Below the pieces are notes generated by a model. That model had not been told where the DNA came from, made no database searches, and was given only the letters and a program-made list of their open reading frames with translations. DNA of 64,000 nt from the NCBI GenBank assembly GCA_003167415.1, contig PMTF01000004.1:62001-126000 (forward strand). Direction: 5' to 3'. Position numbers and translations under genes: made by a program. Below are positions 43,034 to 51,056 of this stretch, one piece after another (position 1 is the stretch's first letter; every line of letters starts with the position of its first letter). Source of the stretch: Acidimicrobiaceae bacterium (GTDB lineage: Bacteria > Actinomycetota > Acidimicrobiia > Acidimicrobiales > RAAP-2).

Positions 43034-44524
43034 CTAAGCGACCTGGGCCGACGCGGGCTCGTGCGTTGGTCCCTCGTTTTCGCCCGAGATCTCTTCGAGG
43101 GATCGCCCGGACGTTTCAGGAAGGACATTGGTGAGCAAGAAGCCAAGAACTGCGGCACCTCCGGCGACGTACAGCAGTCCACGAAGTCCTATGTGCTCGG
43201 CGAGTTGGGGCACCAGGAACACTCCAACGAACGCACCGAGCTTTCCGACACCGGCAGCGACCCCGTGTCCTGTCGTTCGCATGCTCACGGGGAACACCTC
43301 TGAGGGGAGGACGAATGTCGTCATATTCGGGCCGAATTCCGTGAACAAATAGCTGATTCCGAAGATTGCGATGAAGGGTGCCACCGAGTTCGTAAGTGAC
43401 GGAACGGCACCAAGGACGACGAAGCACGCCGCCATCACACCAAAGCCGATGAATTGCAATCGACGGTGACCGATCTTGTCCATCTTCCAAACCGAAAGGG
43501 CGTAACCCGGCAAAGCGAAGACGGAGAAGAGCGCCAGGGTCAAAAAGAGTTTCATCTCGATACTCGCGTTTGGCGAGACTTCGGTGAGGATGCTCGGCAG
43601 CGACAAGGTGTTCCCGTAGTACGCGTAGTCAAAGAGGAACCAACATCCGGCCGTACCCACGAGCATGAGAAGCATCCGGGGGTTTGAGAGGAACTGGCGT
43701 AATCCCATGAGATGCTTGCCCTCATCAGTGACTGTCGAAGCATCGAGCGCACCGTCGGCGAACGAATGGAGCTCCTTCGCGGCCTGATCGGCGCGGCCCT
43801 GAACGAGTGCCTTGAAACGGGGCGACTCGGGCATCTTCGCCCGGAAGTAAATGACTGCCGCAGCGGGTAGTGCGCCCAGACCGAGCAGGATCCTCCAGGC
43901 CAACGGGTCACCGACTCCAGAGGACAGCAAGATGATGCCCACCAGGGGACCCACGATGAGACCCACCGCCTGCATCGAAAAAACCAGCCCAACGAGACGC
44001 CCGCGATCAGTCCGGTTGGAGTACTCACTTATCAACACGGCCGATACCGGATAATCGCCACCGATGCCGAGACCCAATATCAGACGAGCGATCACCAGTA
44101 GGAGGAAATTAGGTGCGAGTGCTGACGCCACGGCCCCGAAGATCATGATCGCGGCGACCATGATGTAAATCACCTTGCGACCGAAAATATCGGCGATCCG
44201 TCCAAAGATGAACGCACCGATGAACGCCCCGAGGATTGCTGAACCCGTGACCCAACTGGTCTGGGTCGTTGAGAGGTTCCACTGAACCTTGACCAGGGCG
44301 GCGACGGTTCCGATCACAAACAGGTCATAAGCGTCGGTGAAGAAGCCCATACCCGAGATCAGCACGGCACGCCGGTGGAATCGGCTGGTCGGTGCATCGT
44401 CGAGCAACTGACTCACCGTGCGCGGGATTGAAATGGTCTCGGTCAATGGGGAATTGGAATTGTCGATAATTTTGTCGAGGCGCGTTATCACGCCCGAGGT
44501 CTCAATTGCCTTTAAGTCAGTCAT
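43034..44524 (-). CDS. MFS transporter of the phosphate:H+ symporter (PHS) type
   Basis: 496 aa with twelve membrane segments. MGFFTDAYDLFVIGTVAALV opens helix 1. The loop after helix 4 reads RLILGLGIGGDYPVSAVLIS followed by EYSNRTDRGRLVG, which is close to the Pho84/PHS signature (GIGIGGDYPLSA). A helix 6-7 loop of ~60 residues and the FGPNMTTFVLPSEVFPVSMR region are also family-like. Import of inorganic phosphate with protons is the likely role. PHO-box repeats upstream (44593-44625) support it. Related sugar- or aromatic-acid symporters remain possible. Confidence 0.85.
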   Translation of the reverse strand: MTDLKAIETSGVITRLDKIIDNSNSPLTETISIPRTVSQLLDDAPTSRFHRRAVLISGMGFFTDAYDLFVIGTVAALVKVQWNLSTTQTSWVTGSAILGAFIGAFIFGRIADIFGRKVIYIMVAAIMIFGAVASALAPNFLLLVIARLILGLGIGGDYPVSAVLISEYSNRTDRGRLVGLVFSMQAVGLIVGPLVGIILLSSGVGDPLAWRILLGLGALPAAAVIYFRAKMPESPRFKALVQGRADQAAKELHSFADGALDASTVTDEGKHLMGLRQFLSNPRMLLMLVGTAGCWFLFDYAYYGNTLSLPSILTEVSPNASIEMKLFLTLALFSVFALPGYALSVWKMDKIGHRRLQFIGFGVMAACFVVLGAVPSLTNSVAPFIAIFGISYLFTEFGPNMTTFVLPSEVFPVSMRTTGHGVAAGVGKLGAFVGVFLVPQLAEHIGLRGLLYVAGGAAVLGFLLTNVLPETSGRSLEEISGENEGPTHEPASAQVA

Positions 44525-44861
44525 TTAAACCCTCGTCGACGTCACGCATCTCTCTAGTCATCCTTGCAAACCAGATTGAACGCGCCACCAAGCCGTGGTT
44601 ACCCGAAGGTGAAGTTTCGGTGAACGTCTGGAGTTCGATCGCTTAGCCGACGTCCCACCACGATGAGCGCACCCAGACCGTTTCGAGGCTCCGATGCGCG
44701 TCCAGTAAGTAAATCACTAAGGCCACGCCGTCTGGACGTTCCGGATGATCTCATAGTTCAACGCCTATTTATACTGAACTCAACTCGTGGTTGATCCCCG
44801 CGAAGTTCGGGTGGCCTCCGAACCGTGAGCCTCGTCCAAGACCTAGTCAGTGGAGTCCCCC
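44525..44861. other. Divergent intergenic region, PHS transporter / secreted repeat protein
   Basis: No gene is seen in these 337 bp. It holds the PHO-box repeats for the minus-strand transporter and, for the plus strand, a GTTCA/TGAAC inverted repeat around TATACT near 44760-44785 that may be a promoter of the secreted protein. GGAG at 44852 is the likely ribosome binding site of that gene. Confidence 0.5.
44593..44625 (-). promoter_or_regulatory. PHO-box-like triple 11-bp direct repeat
   Basis: On the minus strand three contiguous 11-mers occur: GTTCACCGAAA (44615-44625), CTTCACCTTCG (44604-44614) and GGTAACCACGG (44593-44603). Their first seven bases fit the GTTCACC unit of actinobacterial PhoP/RegX3 boxes, with a variable four-base tail. 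The element lies 69-101 bp before the start of the PHS transporter. A matching pair lies upstream of the response regulator at 47474. Confidence 0.75.
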
Positions 44862-46316
44862 GTGAAGTTCAGACGTACCGCACTACTGGTGGTACCGCTC
44901 AGCTTGCTTTGTCTGTCCCTGCCGGCCGCGGCGATAAACGCCGCGCCCCAGTGGCACGCCGCGAAGGTAGCCAACCTGCCCACGGGTGCGACCGGACTGC
45001 CCAACGGGTTCCTGCCCGCCCTCTCGTGTTCTTCGGCCGGCAACTGCAGCGCCGGAGGCGCCTACAGCGACAGCGCGGGCAACGTCGAGGGCCTCGTGTT
45101 AAATGAGGTGAAGGGCGTGTGGAAGGCGCCGGTCAGACTGCTCCCCCCGTCGGGCGCCGACAAGGACCCCTCGCTAACCATTAATTCGCTGTCGTGCGCC
45201 TCGGCCGGAAACTGTGCCGCCGTCGGCAGTTTCGAGGACACGCACAGGAACGGCCAGAGCCTCGTCGCAGACGAGGTACGAGGCATGTGGAAGCGGGCCC
45301 AAAAGGTGACCCTGCCGTCGGGCGCCTCGGCGACCGACCAGAACAGCCAGATCCATTCGGTCGATTGTTGGTCGCCGGGCAACTGCAGCGCCATCGGTAG
45401 CTACGTCGACGGCACGCAGCCCACGGGCTACGAGCTGGGACTCGAAGTAAACGAGGTTCGAGGGGTGTGGGGACGTGCGCGCGAGACGAGACTTCCCGCC
45501 GGCGCCAACATCGACCCGTACGCGGTAATTAGCCAAGTGGCCTGTACCCACGCCGGTAACTGCGTCGCCGTGGGCTCGTATATCAGCAAGGACAACGCGA
45601 CCGAAGGCCTCTTGATCACCGAAGTCGAGGGGGCGTGGAAGAGCGCCTCGGCCGCCGTACTTCCCGGCAACGCCAGTGCCTACCCGAGCGCCGCGCTCAG
45701 TGAGGTGACGTGCGTGTCGACGAACAACTGCACCGCCCTGGGCACGTACACCAACGTTGGCGGTGACATTGAGGGCCTGACGGTGAGTGAAACGCACGCC
45801 ACGTGGGCGAGGGCCGTGGCGATGGCGATGCCCAGCGGTGCGGCGCCCAATCCGCACACGTTCTTCTACGGCTACGGCGGTCTGACGTGCCCGTCCATCG
45901 GCAATTGCAGCGCCGGGGGCCAGTACCTGGTCGGCGCCAGCACCTACGAGGGATTCTTCATCAACGAAGTCAACGGCACGTGGCAGTCCGCGACCGAGTT
46001 GGCGCTGCCCGCGGGTTCACAGATGGCCGGCAAGAACGGTGGCGTCGTCGCGGTCTCGTGTCGCTCGGCCGGCAACTGCAGCGCCGGGGCGGCGTACGTC
46101 GACGGCGCGAGCGCGTACCAGGCGTTGGTCGTGAACGAAGTCGCCGGCCAGTGGCGAACCGGTCAGAAGATCGCGCTGCCGACCGGCAACAACACCGTCG
46201 GCGTCGACGGTGGCGTTTACGGATTGATCTGTCACGCCACGGGTCCGTGCACCGCGACGGGCAGTTACTTGAAGACGCTGACCGACTACGAGGGATTCAC
46301 CGTCACCACCAGTTAA
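44862..46316 (+). CDS. Secreted protein with eight ~55-residue CxxxxxC repeats (predicted beta-propeller)
   Basis: 484 aa from GTG at 44862 (GGAG at the right distance); an in-frame GTG at 44850 lies just upstream of that site. A signal peptide (VPLSLLCLSLPAAAINA) is clear. The rest is eight repeats, each with a core such as SCSSAGNCSAGGAY, SCASAGNCAAVGSF, DCWSPGNCSAIGSY, ACTHAGNCVAVGSY, TCVSTNNCTALGTY, TCPSIGNCSAGGQY, SCRSAGNCSAGAAY and ICHATGPCTATGSY, followed by EGL...EV.G.W and a LP.GA stretch. Two Cys per repeat could pair. The pattern resembles sialidase-like propeller repeats of actinobacterial exoproteins. No catalytic residues are evident. Confidence 0.8.
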   Translation: MKFRRTALLVVPLSLLCLSLPAAAINAAPQWHAAKVANLPTGATGLPNGFLPALSCSSAGNCSAGGAYSDSAGNVEGLVLNEVKGVWKAPVRLLPPSGADKDPSLTINSLSCASAGNCAAVGSFEDTHRNGQSLVADEVRGMWKRAQKVTLPSGASATDQNSQIHSVDCWSPGNCSAIGSYVDGTQPTGYELGLEVNEVRGVWGRARETRLPAGANIDPYAVISQVACTHAGNCVAVGSYISKDNATEGLLITEVEGAWKSASAAVLPGNASAYPSAALSEVTCVSTNNCTALGTYTNVGGDIEGLTVSETHATWARAVAMAMPSGAAPNPHTFFYGYGGLTCPSIGNCSAGGQYLVGASTYEGFFINEVNGTWQSATELALPAGSQMAGKNGGVVAVSCRSAGNCSAGAAYVDGASAYQALVVNEVAGQWRTGQKIALPTGNNTVGVDGGVYGLICHATGPCTATGSYLKTLTDYEGFTVTTS

Positions 46317-47237
46317 TTAGCGGCGAAACGGCTTCGGGTTGGACGCCAATTTAGGGACTCTCATCCGAGCGATCACGCTGCCCGGTGACGGGTGACAGTA
46401 CTGCGCGATACCGAGGTCTCCGGCGACCGACAGGAACATGAAGGCGTCCTCGCGCGAGAAGCCCCACTCGTCGACCAGCAACTTCGACGCCTCCTCACAC
46501 GCGTGCTGCAGTGCTTCGTCCAGATCGCCGGAGGACGTACCGTGCGTGTAAAACGCATCGGCCGTCTCGGTAATCGGCCAGCCCGCGCGCTGGCCCTTGA
46601 TCACGTCGACCTGGATAACGCCGACGCCGCCGATCTCCACTCCCGTCCCCGAGATCTCGCCGTCGCCCATCGACGCGTGCATGTCCCCGATGGCCAGCTG
46701 TGCGCCGCTCTGGAAGACGGGTAGGTGAATCGTCGCGCCGATGGCGTTCACGTGATCATCCATGTTGCCGCCATGTCGGTCGGCGTAGAACGTCGAGACG
46801 TCGCCCGACTCCGGTGAGACACCGATGACGCCGAACATCGGACGAGCGGGAAACGACACTCGGTCATTCATCGTGACGGTGCCGTCTTTGACTTTGAATA
46901 TTCTCGTGGTCGGTGAGTGGACGCTGTCGATGAGCTGTCCCCACTCCGGGATGCACATCGCTGCGCCCTGTTCGTTCGGTCGGATGTCGAGCAGCGTCAC
47001 CGAGAGCGTGTCGCCGGGCTCGGCGCCTCGAACACCAATCGGTCCCGTCGCGCTGTTCACTCGAGTGAGATCGAGCTTCTCCAGCGTGTCCTCTTCGCTT
47101 TGCACCTGTCCCGTGAAACAGTCCCACGTCTCGATCTCGATGACGGTGCCGGCGTCGACGGTGACGACGGGCTGACGTTCGGCGTTGAAGGACCACACGT
47201 GCTCGTCGCGACCGATGTTCACTGAGGGGCTCTGCAT
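46317..47237 (-). CDS. Acetamidase/formamidase family protein
   Basis: 306 aa from ATG at 47237, behind GGAGAAGAA; the ATG at 47258 precedes that site. FmdA/AmdA features are RGAEPGDTLSVTLLDIRP near residue 75, MFGVIGVSPESG, HGGNMDDHVNAIGATIHLPV, QLAIGDMHASMGDGEISGTG and DAFMFLSVAGDLGIAQY. The family hydrolyses short amides such as formamide and acetamide to the acid and ammonia. The His and Asp-rich GGNMD and GDMHA parts form the active site in homologues. It is a single gene whose stop codon is immediately next to that of the secreted repeat protein. Confidence 0.9.
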   Translation of the reverse strand: MQSPSVNIGRDEHVWSFNAERQPVVTVDAGTVIEIETWDCFTGQVQSEEDTLEKLDLTRVNSATGPIGVRGAEPGDTLSVTLLDIRPNEQGAAMCIPEWGQLIDSVHSPTTRIFKVKDGTVTMNDRVSFPARPMFGVIGVSPESGDVSTFYADRHGGNMDDHVNAIGATIHLPVFQSGAQLAIGDMHASMGDGEISGTGVEIGGVGVIQVDVIKGQRAGWPITETADAFYTHGTSSGDLDEALQHACEEASKLLVDEWGFSREDAFMFLSVAGDLGIAQYCHPSPGSVIARMRVPKLASNPKPFRR

Positions 47238-47354
47238 TTCTTCTCCGTCCATTGTCAATTTTTAGAGTAAATCACTGCGCTACGAATTACGAATGCGGTT
47301 CGAGGTGCGACGTCGAACAAGTTTCATCCGATTAACACCTCTCGATAGCGCGCG

Positions 47355-47376
47355 CTTCACCTTGCGGTAACCCAAC
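47355..47376 (+). promoter_or_regulatory. PHO-box-like 11-bp repeat pair upstream of the response regulator
   Basis: CTTCACCTTGC (47355-47365) is followed directly by GGTAACCCAAC (47366-47376). Both units have the same order and nearly the same bases as units two and three of the element at 44593-44625: 16 of the first 18 positions agree. It lies 98 bp before the gene. Autoregulation by the response regulator is inferred. Confidence 0.65.
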
Positions 47377-47473
47377 CTACTTACGTTGAGTACGTGGCAC
47401 GTCGGCGATCTCCAAATCCCCCTTTGGCATCGAGCCGTGCCGCCACTCGCCAAGTTCTGTTCTCGGATCCGGC

Positions 47474-48172
47474 GTGATCGTGACCGACGTCGATAGCCGC
47501 AGCGTGATTCTCGTGGTGGAAGATGAGGAGAGTTACCAGGACGCGTTGAACATCGGTCTCACCGTCGAAGGATTCGTCGTCGTCGGTGCGACGAACATCG
47601 CCCAGGCCCGTCAACTCATGGTGTCAGCCAGGCCGGACCTCGTGCTGTTGGACATCATGTTGCCGGACGGTTCCGGGATCGACTACTGCCGCGAACTCTA
47701 CGATTCGACGCGCACGCCGGTCATCATGGTGACGGCCCGCTCCAGCGAAGTGGACGTGGTGCTCGGTCTCGAGATCGGCGCCGCGGACTACGTCACCAAA
47801 CCGTTTCGACTCCGCGAACTCATCGCTCGCATCCGTGCGGTCTTGCGTCGACCACGGACCACCACCGAAGACGAGATCGTTACCTTCGGAGACCTGCGCA
47901 TCGACTTCGTGCGACGCACCGTCACCCGTCGTGGCGACGAGATCGAACTCAGTCGCAAAGAGTTCGACCTCCTCGCGCTCTTCGCTTCGCGATTGGGTCA
48001 AGTCGTTACCCGAGAAGTATGTCTCGACACGCTGTGGTGGGGACTCGAACTCTCCGACACCCGCACCCTGGACACGCACGTGAAGCGTTTGCGCCAGAAG
48101 ATTGAGAACGACCCCGCCAACCCTCGTCACCTCATCACGATTCGTGGAGTAGGTTTCCGGCTCGACCCCTAA
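47474..48172 (+). CDS. OmpR/PhoB-family response regulator, orphan
   Basis: 232 aa from GTG at 47474; GTG at 47480 is an alternative. Receiver domain: acidic pair in LVVEDEESYQ, phosphorylation Asp in LVLLDIMLPDGSG, switch Thr in VIMVTARSS and Lys in ADYVTKPFRLREL. The C-terminal winged helix includes EIELSRKEFDLLALFASRLG, RTLDTHVKRLRQKIE and LITIRGVGFRL. It resembles RegX3/PhoP. No histidine kinase gene adjoins it. The PHO-like box upstream and the shared box at the PHS transporter make a phosphate-response role reasonable. Confidence 0.9.
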   Translation: MIVTDVDSRSVILVVEDEESYQDALNIGLTVEGFVVVGATNIAQARQLMVSARPDLVLLDIMLPDGSGIDYCRELYDSTRTPVIMVTARSSEVDVVLGLEIGAADYVTKPFRLRELIARIRAVLRRPRTTTEDEIVTFGDLRIDFVRRTVTRRGDEIELSRKEFDLLALFASRLGQVVTREVCLDTLWWGLELSDTRTLDTHVKRLRQKIENDPANPRHLITIRGVGFRLDP

Positions 48173-48181
48173 CCTGCCTTA

Positions 48182-48637
48182 ATGCAAAAAGGTGATTTGG
48201 CCCCCGACTTCAAACTGAATGACCAACAAGGCAACGAGCGAACACTCTCGACGATGTTATTGAACGGCCCCGTGGTCCTTTTCTTCTATCCCGCCGCGAT
48301 GACCAAGGGCTGCACGAAGGAGTCCTGTCACTTCCGCGACCTGGCGGCCGAGTTCGCCGCGCTCGGCGGACAGCGACTCGGCATCTCGATGGACAGCGTG
48401 GCGAAGCAGGCCGAATTCACGACCAAGAACGCTTTGGACTACCCGCTGCTCGCCGACATCGACGGCGACGTCGCCCAGCTCTACGGCGTGAAGCGTTCAC
48501 TCGATCTCTTGAAGGTGAAGCGCACGACGTTCGTCATCGGACCAGACCGGCGCGTCGCTGAGGTCATCAACAGTGAGTTGAGCATGAACGCCCACGCCGA
48601 CAAGTCACTCGCCGCGCTGCGACTATTGAAGTCTTAG
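48182..48637 (+). CDS. bcp: Thiol peroxidase of the BCP/PrxQ type
   Basis: 151 aa. The peroxidatic Cys and the resolving Cys five residues later are in KGCTKESCHF; VVLFFYPAAMTKGC is a variant of the usual FYPKAxTPGC. KQAEFTTKNALDYPLLADID and RTTFVIGPDRRVAEV complete the thioredoxin-like fold. It reduces hydrogen peroxide and organic peroxides using thioredoxin. No ribosome binding site; TAACCT stands exactly six bases before the ATG, so the mRNA probably starts at the codon. The stop overlaps that of the convergent E2 gene. Confidence 0.92.
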   Translation: MQKGDLAPDFKLNDQQGNERTLSTMLLNGPVVLFFYPAAMTKGCTKESCHFRDLAAEFAALGGQRLGISMDSVAKQAEFTTKNALDYPLLADIDGDVAQLYGVKRSLDLLKVKRTTFVIGPDRRVAEVINSELSMNAHADKSLAALRLLKS

Positions 48638-50073
48638 CCGGCGATGATGGCCGCGGCCGGGTCGTGCAAGAAGCGGCCGATGTGCGAAAGAACCGCTGAG
48701 GCCATGGCCCCGTCAACCTGACGGTGATCGAAGGCCATCGCCAACTCGACGACCTGGCGCACGACGACCTGATCGTCAACGACCCACGGTGCCTTGGCGA
48801 TCTGACCCACGGCCAGAATCGCCCCGGTGCCCGGTGGCAGGATCGGGATCGCGGCGTCGACGCCAAAAGGACCGACATTCGTAATACTCAATGTCGTGCC
48901 GATCATCTCATTCGGCGTGGTCGTTCCCTCGCGCGCTTTGTCCACGAGCACTTGCAACGCCGAGGCCATGCCCACGAGGTCGAGTTGATCGGCGCCCTTG
49001 ATATTCGGCACGATCAGACCTCGCGGTGTGTTGGCCGCAATTCCGAGATTCACGCTACGCCGGACGATGACCTCGTTGGCCGCGGCGTCGAAGCTGGAGT
49101 TGACACCCGGGAAGTGACGGGCGGCGTCGCACACGGCGAGGGCGATAATCGTGAGCGGCGAAAGTCGAAGGTCCGCGAGATTGGGCTGTTGCTTCAGCGA
49201 GGCCACGAGATCCATCGTGCGCGTGGCATCCACGCGCACCCACACCGCGGCGCGGGGCTGGGTAAACGCACTCTGCACCATGGCTTCGGCCATCGAGCGA
49301 AGCACACCCTTGACGGGAATGCGCTCCTCCTTCGGACCGGACGCCCATGATTCGAGTTCGCGACCAACGAACCGTGACGTGGTGTTCGGTCCGGTGATCG
49401 CACTGACGCGAGGAGCGCGGGGCGCGGATGGCTCGCCACCCACGGCCTGCTCGACGTCGCCGCGCGTGATGAGCCCGTCTCGTCCCGTGCCGGTCAGTAA
49501 CGAGATGTCCACGCCGTGTTGTTTGGCGTAGAGGCGAACGGGGGGCGTCGAACGCGGCGCCACTGACGGCAAAGACGCGACCGATGATGTAGCAACCACA
49601 ACCGGAGCGGCGGCGACCGGAGCGGCGGCGACCGGAGCGGCGGCCGGAGTACCGCCTTGACGCCGGTGCTTACGAGTGACGACGGCATCCTCGTTGGCGA
49701 CGCCGTAACCGATAAGGACCGCTTCACGTCCCTCGCCCACTGAGGCCTCTTGCTTGTCCGACGCTTCTTTGGTCGGAGCCGGCGCGCTCGGCGCCTCGGG
49801 GTCCGGAGCGGCACCGCCGGCGCCACCGGCGCCACCGACATCGAACGTGATCAGCGGCTTGTGCACTTCTAGGACGTCGCCGACGTTGCCGTGCAGGGCG
49901 ACGATCGTTCCGGCGTAGGGACTGGGCAGCTCCACTGTGGCCTTGGCGGTCTCAATATCCACCAGTGGTTGGTTCAAGGTCACCACGTCGCCGACCTTGA
50001 CCTTCCAGGTCACGATCTCGGCCTCGGTCAGACCTTCGCCGACGTCTGGTAGCAAGAAAATTTCTTCGCTCAA
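48634..50073 (-). CDS. 2-oxoacid dehydrogenase E2 (second set)
   Basis: 479 aa. Residues ~1-80 are a lipoyl domain with Lys44 in DIETAKATVE. An Ala/Pro-rich linker with repeated AAAPVAAAPV-type stretches leads to one peripheral-subunit-binding domain (RLYAKQHGVDISLLTGTG, ITRGDVEQA). The catalytic domain ends with AMAFDHRQVDGAMASAVLSH. The design matches branched-chain or pyruvate dehydrogenase E2 of actinobacteria. It is the third gene after E1 alpha and E1 beta, overlapping E1 beta by 4 bp. No E3 gene follows. Confidence 0.92.
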   Translation of the reverse strand: MSEEIFLLPDVGEGLTEAEIVTWKVKVGDVVTLNQPLVDIETAKATVELPSPYAGTIVALHGNVGDVLEVHKPLITFDVGGAGGAGGAAPDPEAPSAPAPTKEASDKQEASVGEGREAVLIGYGVANEDAVVTRKHRRQGGTPAAAPVAAAPVAAAPVVVATSSVASLPSVAPRSTPPVRLYAKQHGVDISLLTGTGRDGLITRGDVEQAVGGEPSAPRAPRVSAITGPNTTSRFVGRELESWASGPKEERIPVKGVLRSMAEAMVQSAFTQPRAAVWVRVDATRTMDLVASLKQQPNLADLRLSPLTIIALAVCDAARHFPGVNSSFDAAANEVIVRRSVNLGIAANTPRGLIVPNIKGADQLDLVGMASALQVLVDKAREGTTTPNEMIGTTLSITNVGPFGVDAAIPILPPGTGAILAVGQIAKAPWVVDDQVVVRQVVELAMAFDHRQVDGAMASAVLSHIGRFLHDPAAAIIAG

Positions 50074-51056
50074 CTTTCAAATCCCATCACTCGGTCGACG
50101 GCGTCGAGGATGCGATCGACCGTGGGTCGGTAGTCCTCTTCGATTCGCGTCGGGGGATACGGCACGTGATAGCCGCTTACGCGTAGCCCCGGCGCCTTCA
50201 GGGAGTAGAAGCAGCGCTGCGTCAACTCCGAGATGATCTCTGAACCGACCGAGGCCGTGTGCGGCGACTCCTGGACCACGACGACGCGGCCGGTCTTCTC
50301 AAGCGACTTCGCCATAACTTCGATGTCGAGCGGAGCGATGGAACGCGCGTCGATCACTTCGATCGACATCCCTTCGACCGCCGCGGTTTCGGCCGCTCGC
50401 AGCGCGGTCTTCATGGACGCGCCGTAACCCACGAGCGTGACGTCGGTTCCCTCTCGACGCACCAACGCGTCGAAGAGACCGGCCGGAGGGGTTTCGAGGT
50501 CGACCTCGCCCTTTTCCCAGTACCGGCTTTTGGGCTCGCAGAAGATGATGGGGTCGTCGTGTTCGATCGACTGTTGAATCATCCAGTAGGCGTCGTTCGG
50601 CGTGGAAGGCGACACGACGCGCAGTCCGGCGGTCTGAGCGAAATAAGGCTCGGGGCTCTCCGAGTGGTGTTCAATGGCCCCGATGCCGCCCTGGAACGGA
50701 ATGCGGATGACCATCGCCATGACGTACGCACCGTCGGAGCGCTTGTGCAGTTTGGCGACTTGCGAGACGATCTGGTCGAAGGCCGGGTAGACGAAGCCGT
50801 CGAATTGAATCTCGCAGACTGCGCGGTAGCCGCGGATCGCCAGGCCGACCGCCGTTCCCACGATGGCCGACTCGGCCAGCGGCGTATCAACGACGCGGTC
50901 CTCGCCGAAGTCCTTCTGCAGTCCGTCGGTGATGCGAAAGACGCCACCGAGGCGCCCTATGTCCTCGCCCATCAAGAGGACCTTGGGATTCTTCTCCATC
51001 GCGCGACGAAGTCCCTCGTTGAGGGCCTTGGCCATGGTCATCGTCGTTGTGGCCAT
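50070..51056 (-). CDS. 2-oxoacid dehydrogenase E1 beta subunit (second set)
   Basis: 328 aa. LLMGEDIGRLGGVFRITDGL and DTPLAESAIVGTAVGLAIRG mark the pyrimidine-binding domain; RIPFQGGIGAIEHHSESPEP and IEVIDARSIAPLDIEVMAKS the rest. The spacing fits branched-chain or pyruvate dehydrogenase beta chains. The start shares one base with the stop of E1 alpha and the end overlaps E2 by 4 bp, so all three subunits are translated together. Confidence 0.92.
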   Translation of the reverse strand: MATTTMTMAKALNEGLRRAMEKNPKVLLMGEDIGRLGGVFRITDGLQKDFGEDRVVDTPLAESAIVGTAVGLAIRGYRAVCEIQFDGFVYPAFDQIVSQVAKLHKRSDGAYVMAMVIRIPFQGGIGAIEHHSESPEPYFAQTAGLRVVSPSTPNDAYWMIQQSIEHDDPIIFCEPKSRYWEKGEVDLETPPAGLFDALVRREGTDVTLVGYGASMKTALRAAETAAVEGMSIEVIDARSIAPLDIEVMAKSLEKTGRVVVVQESPHTASVGSEIISELTQRCFYSLKAPGLRVSGYHVPYPPTRIEEDYRPTVDRILDAVDRVMGFES

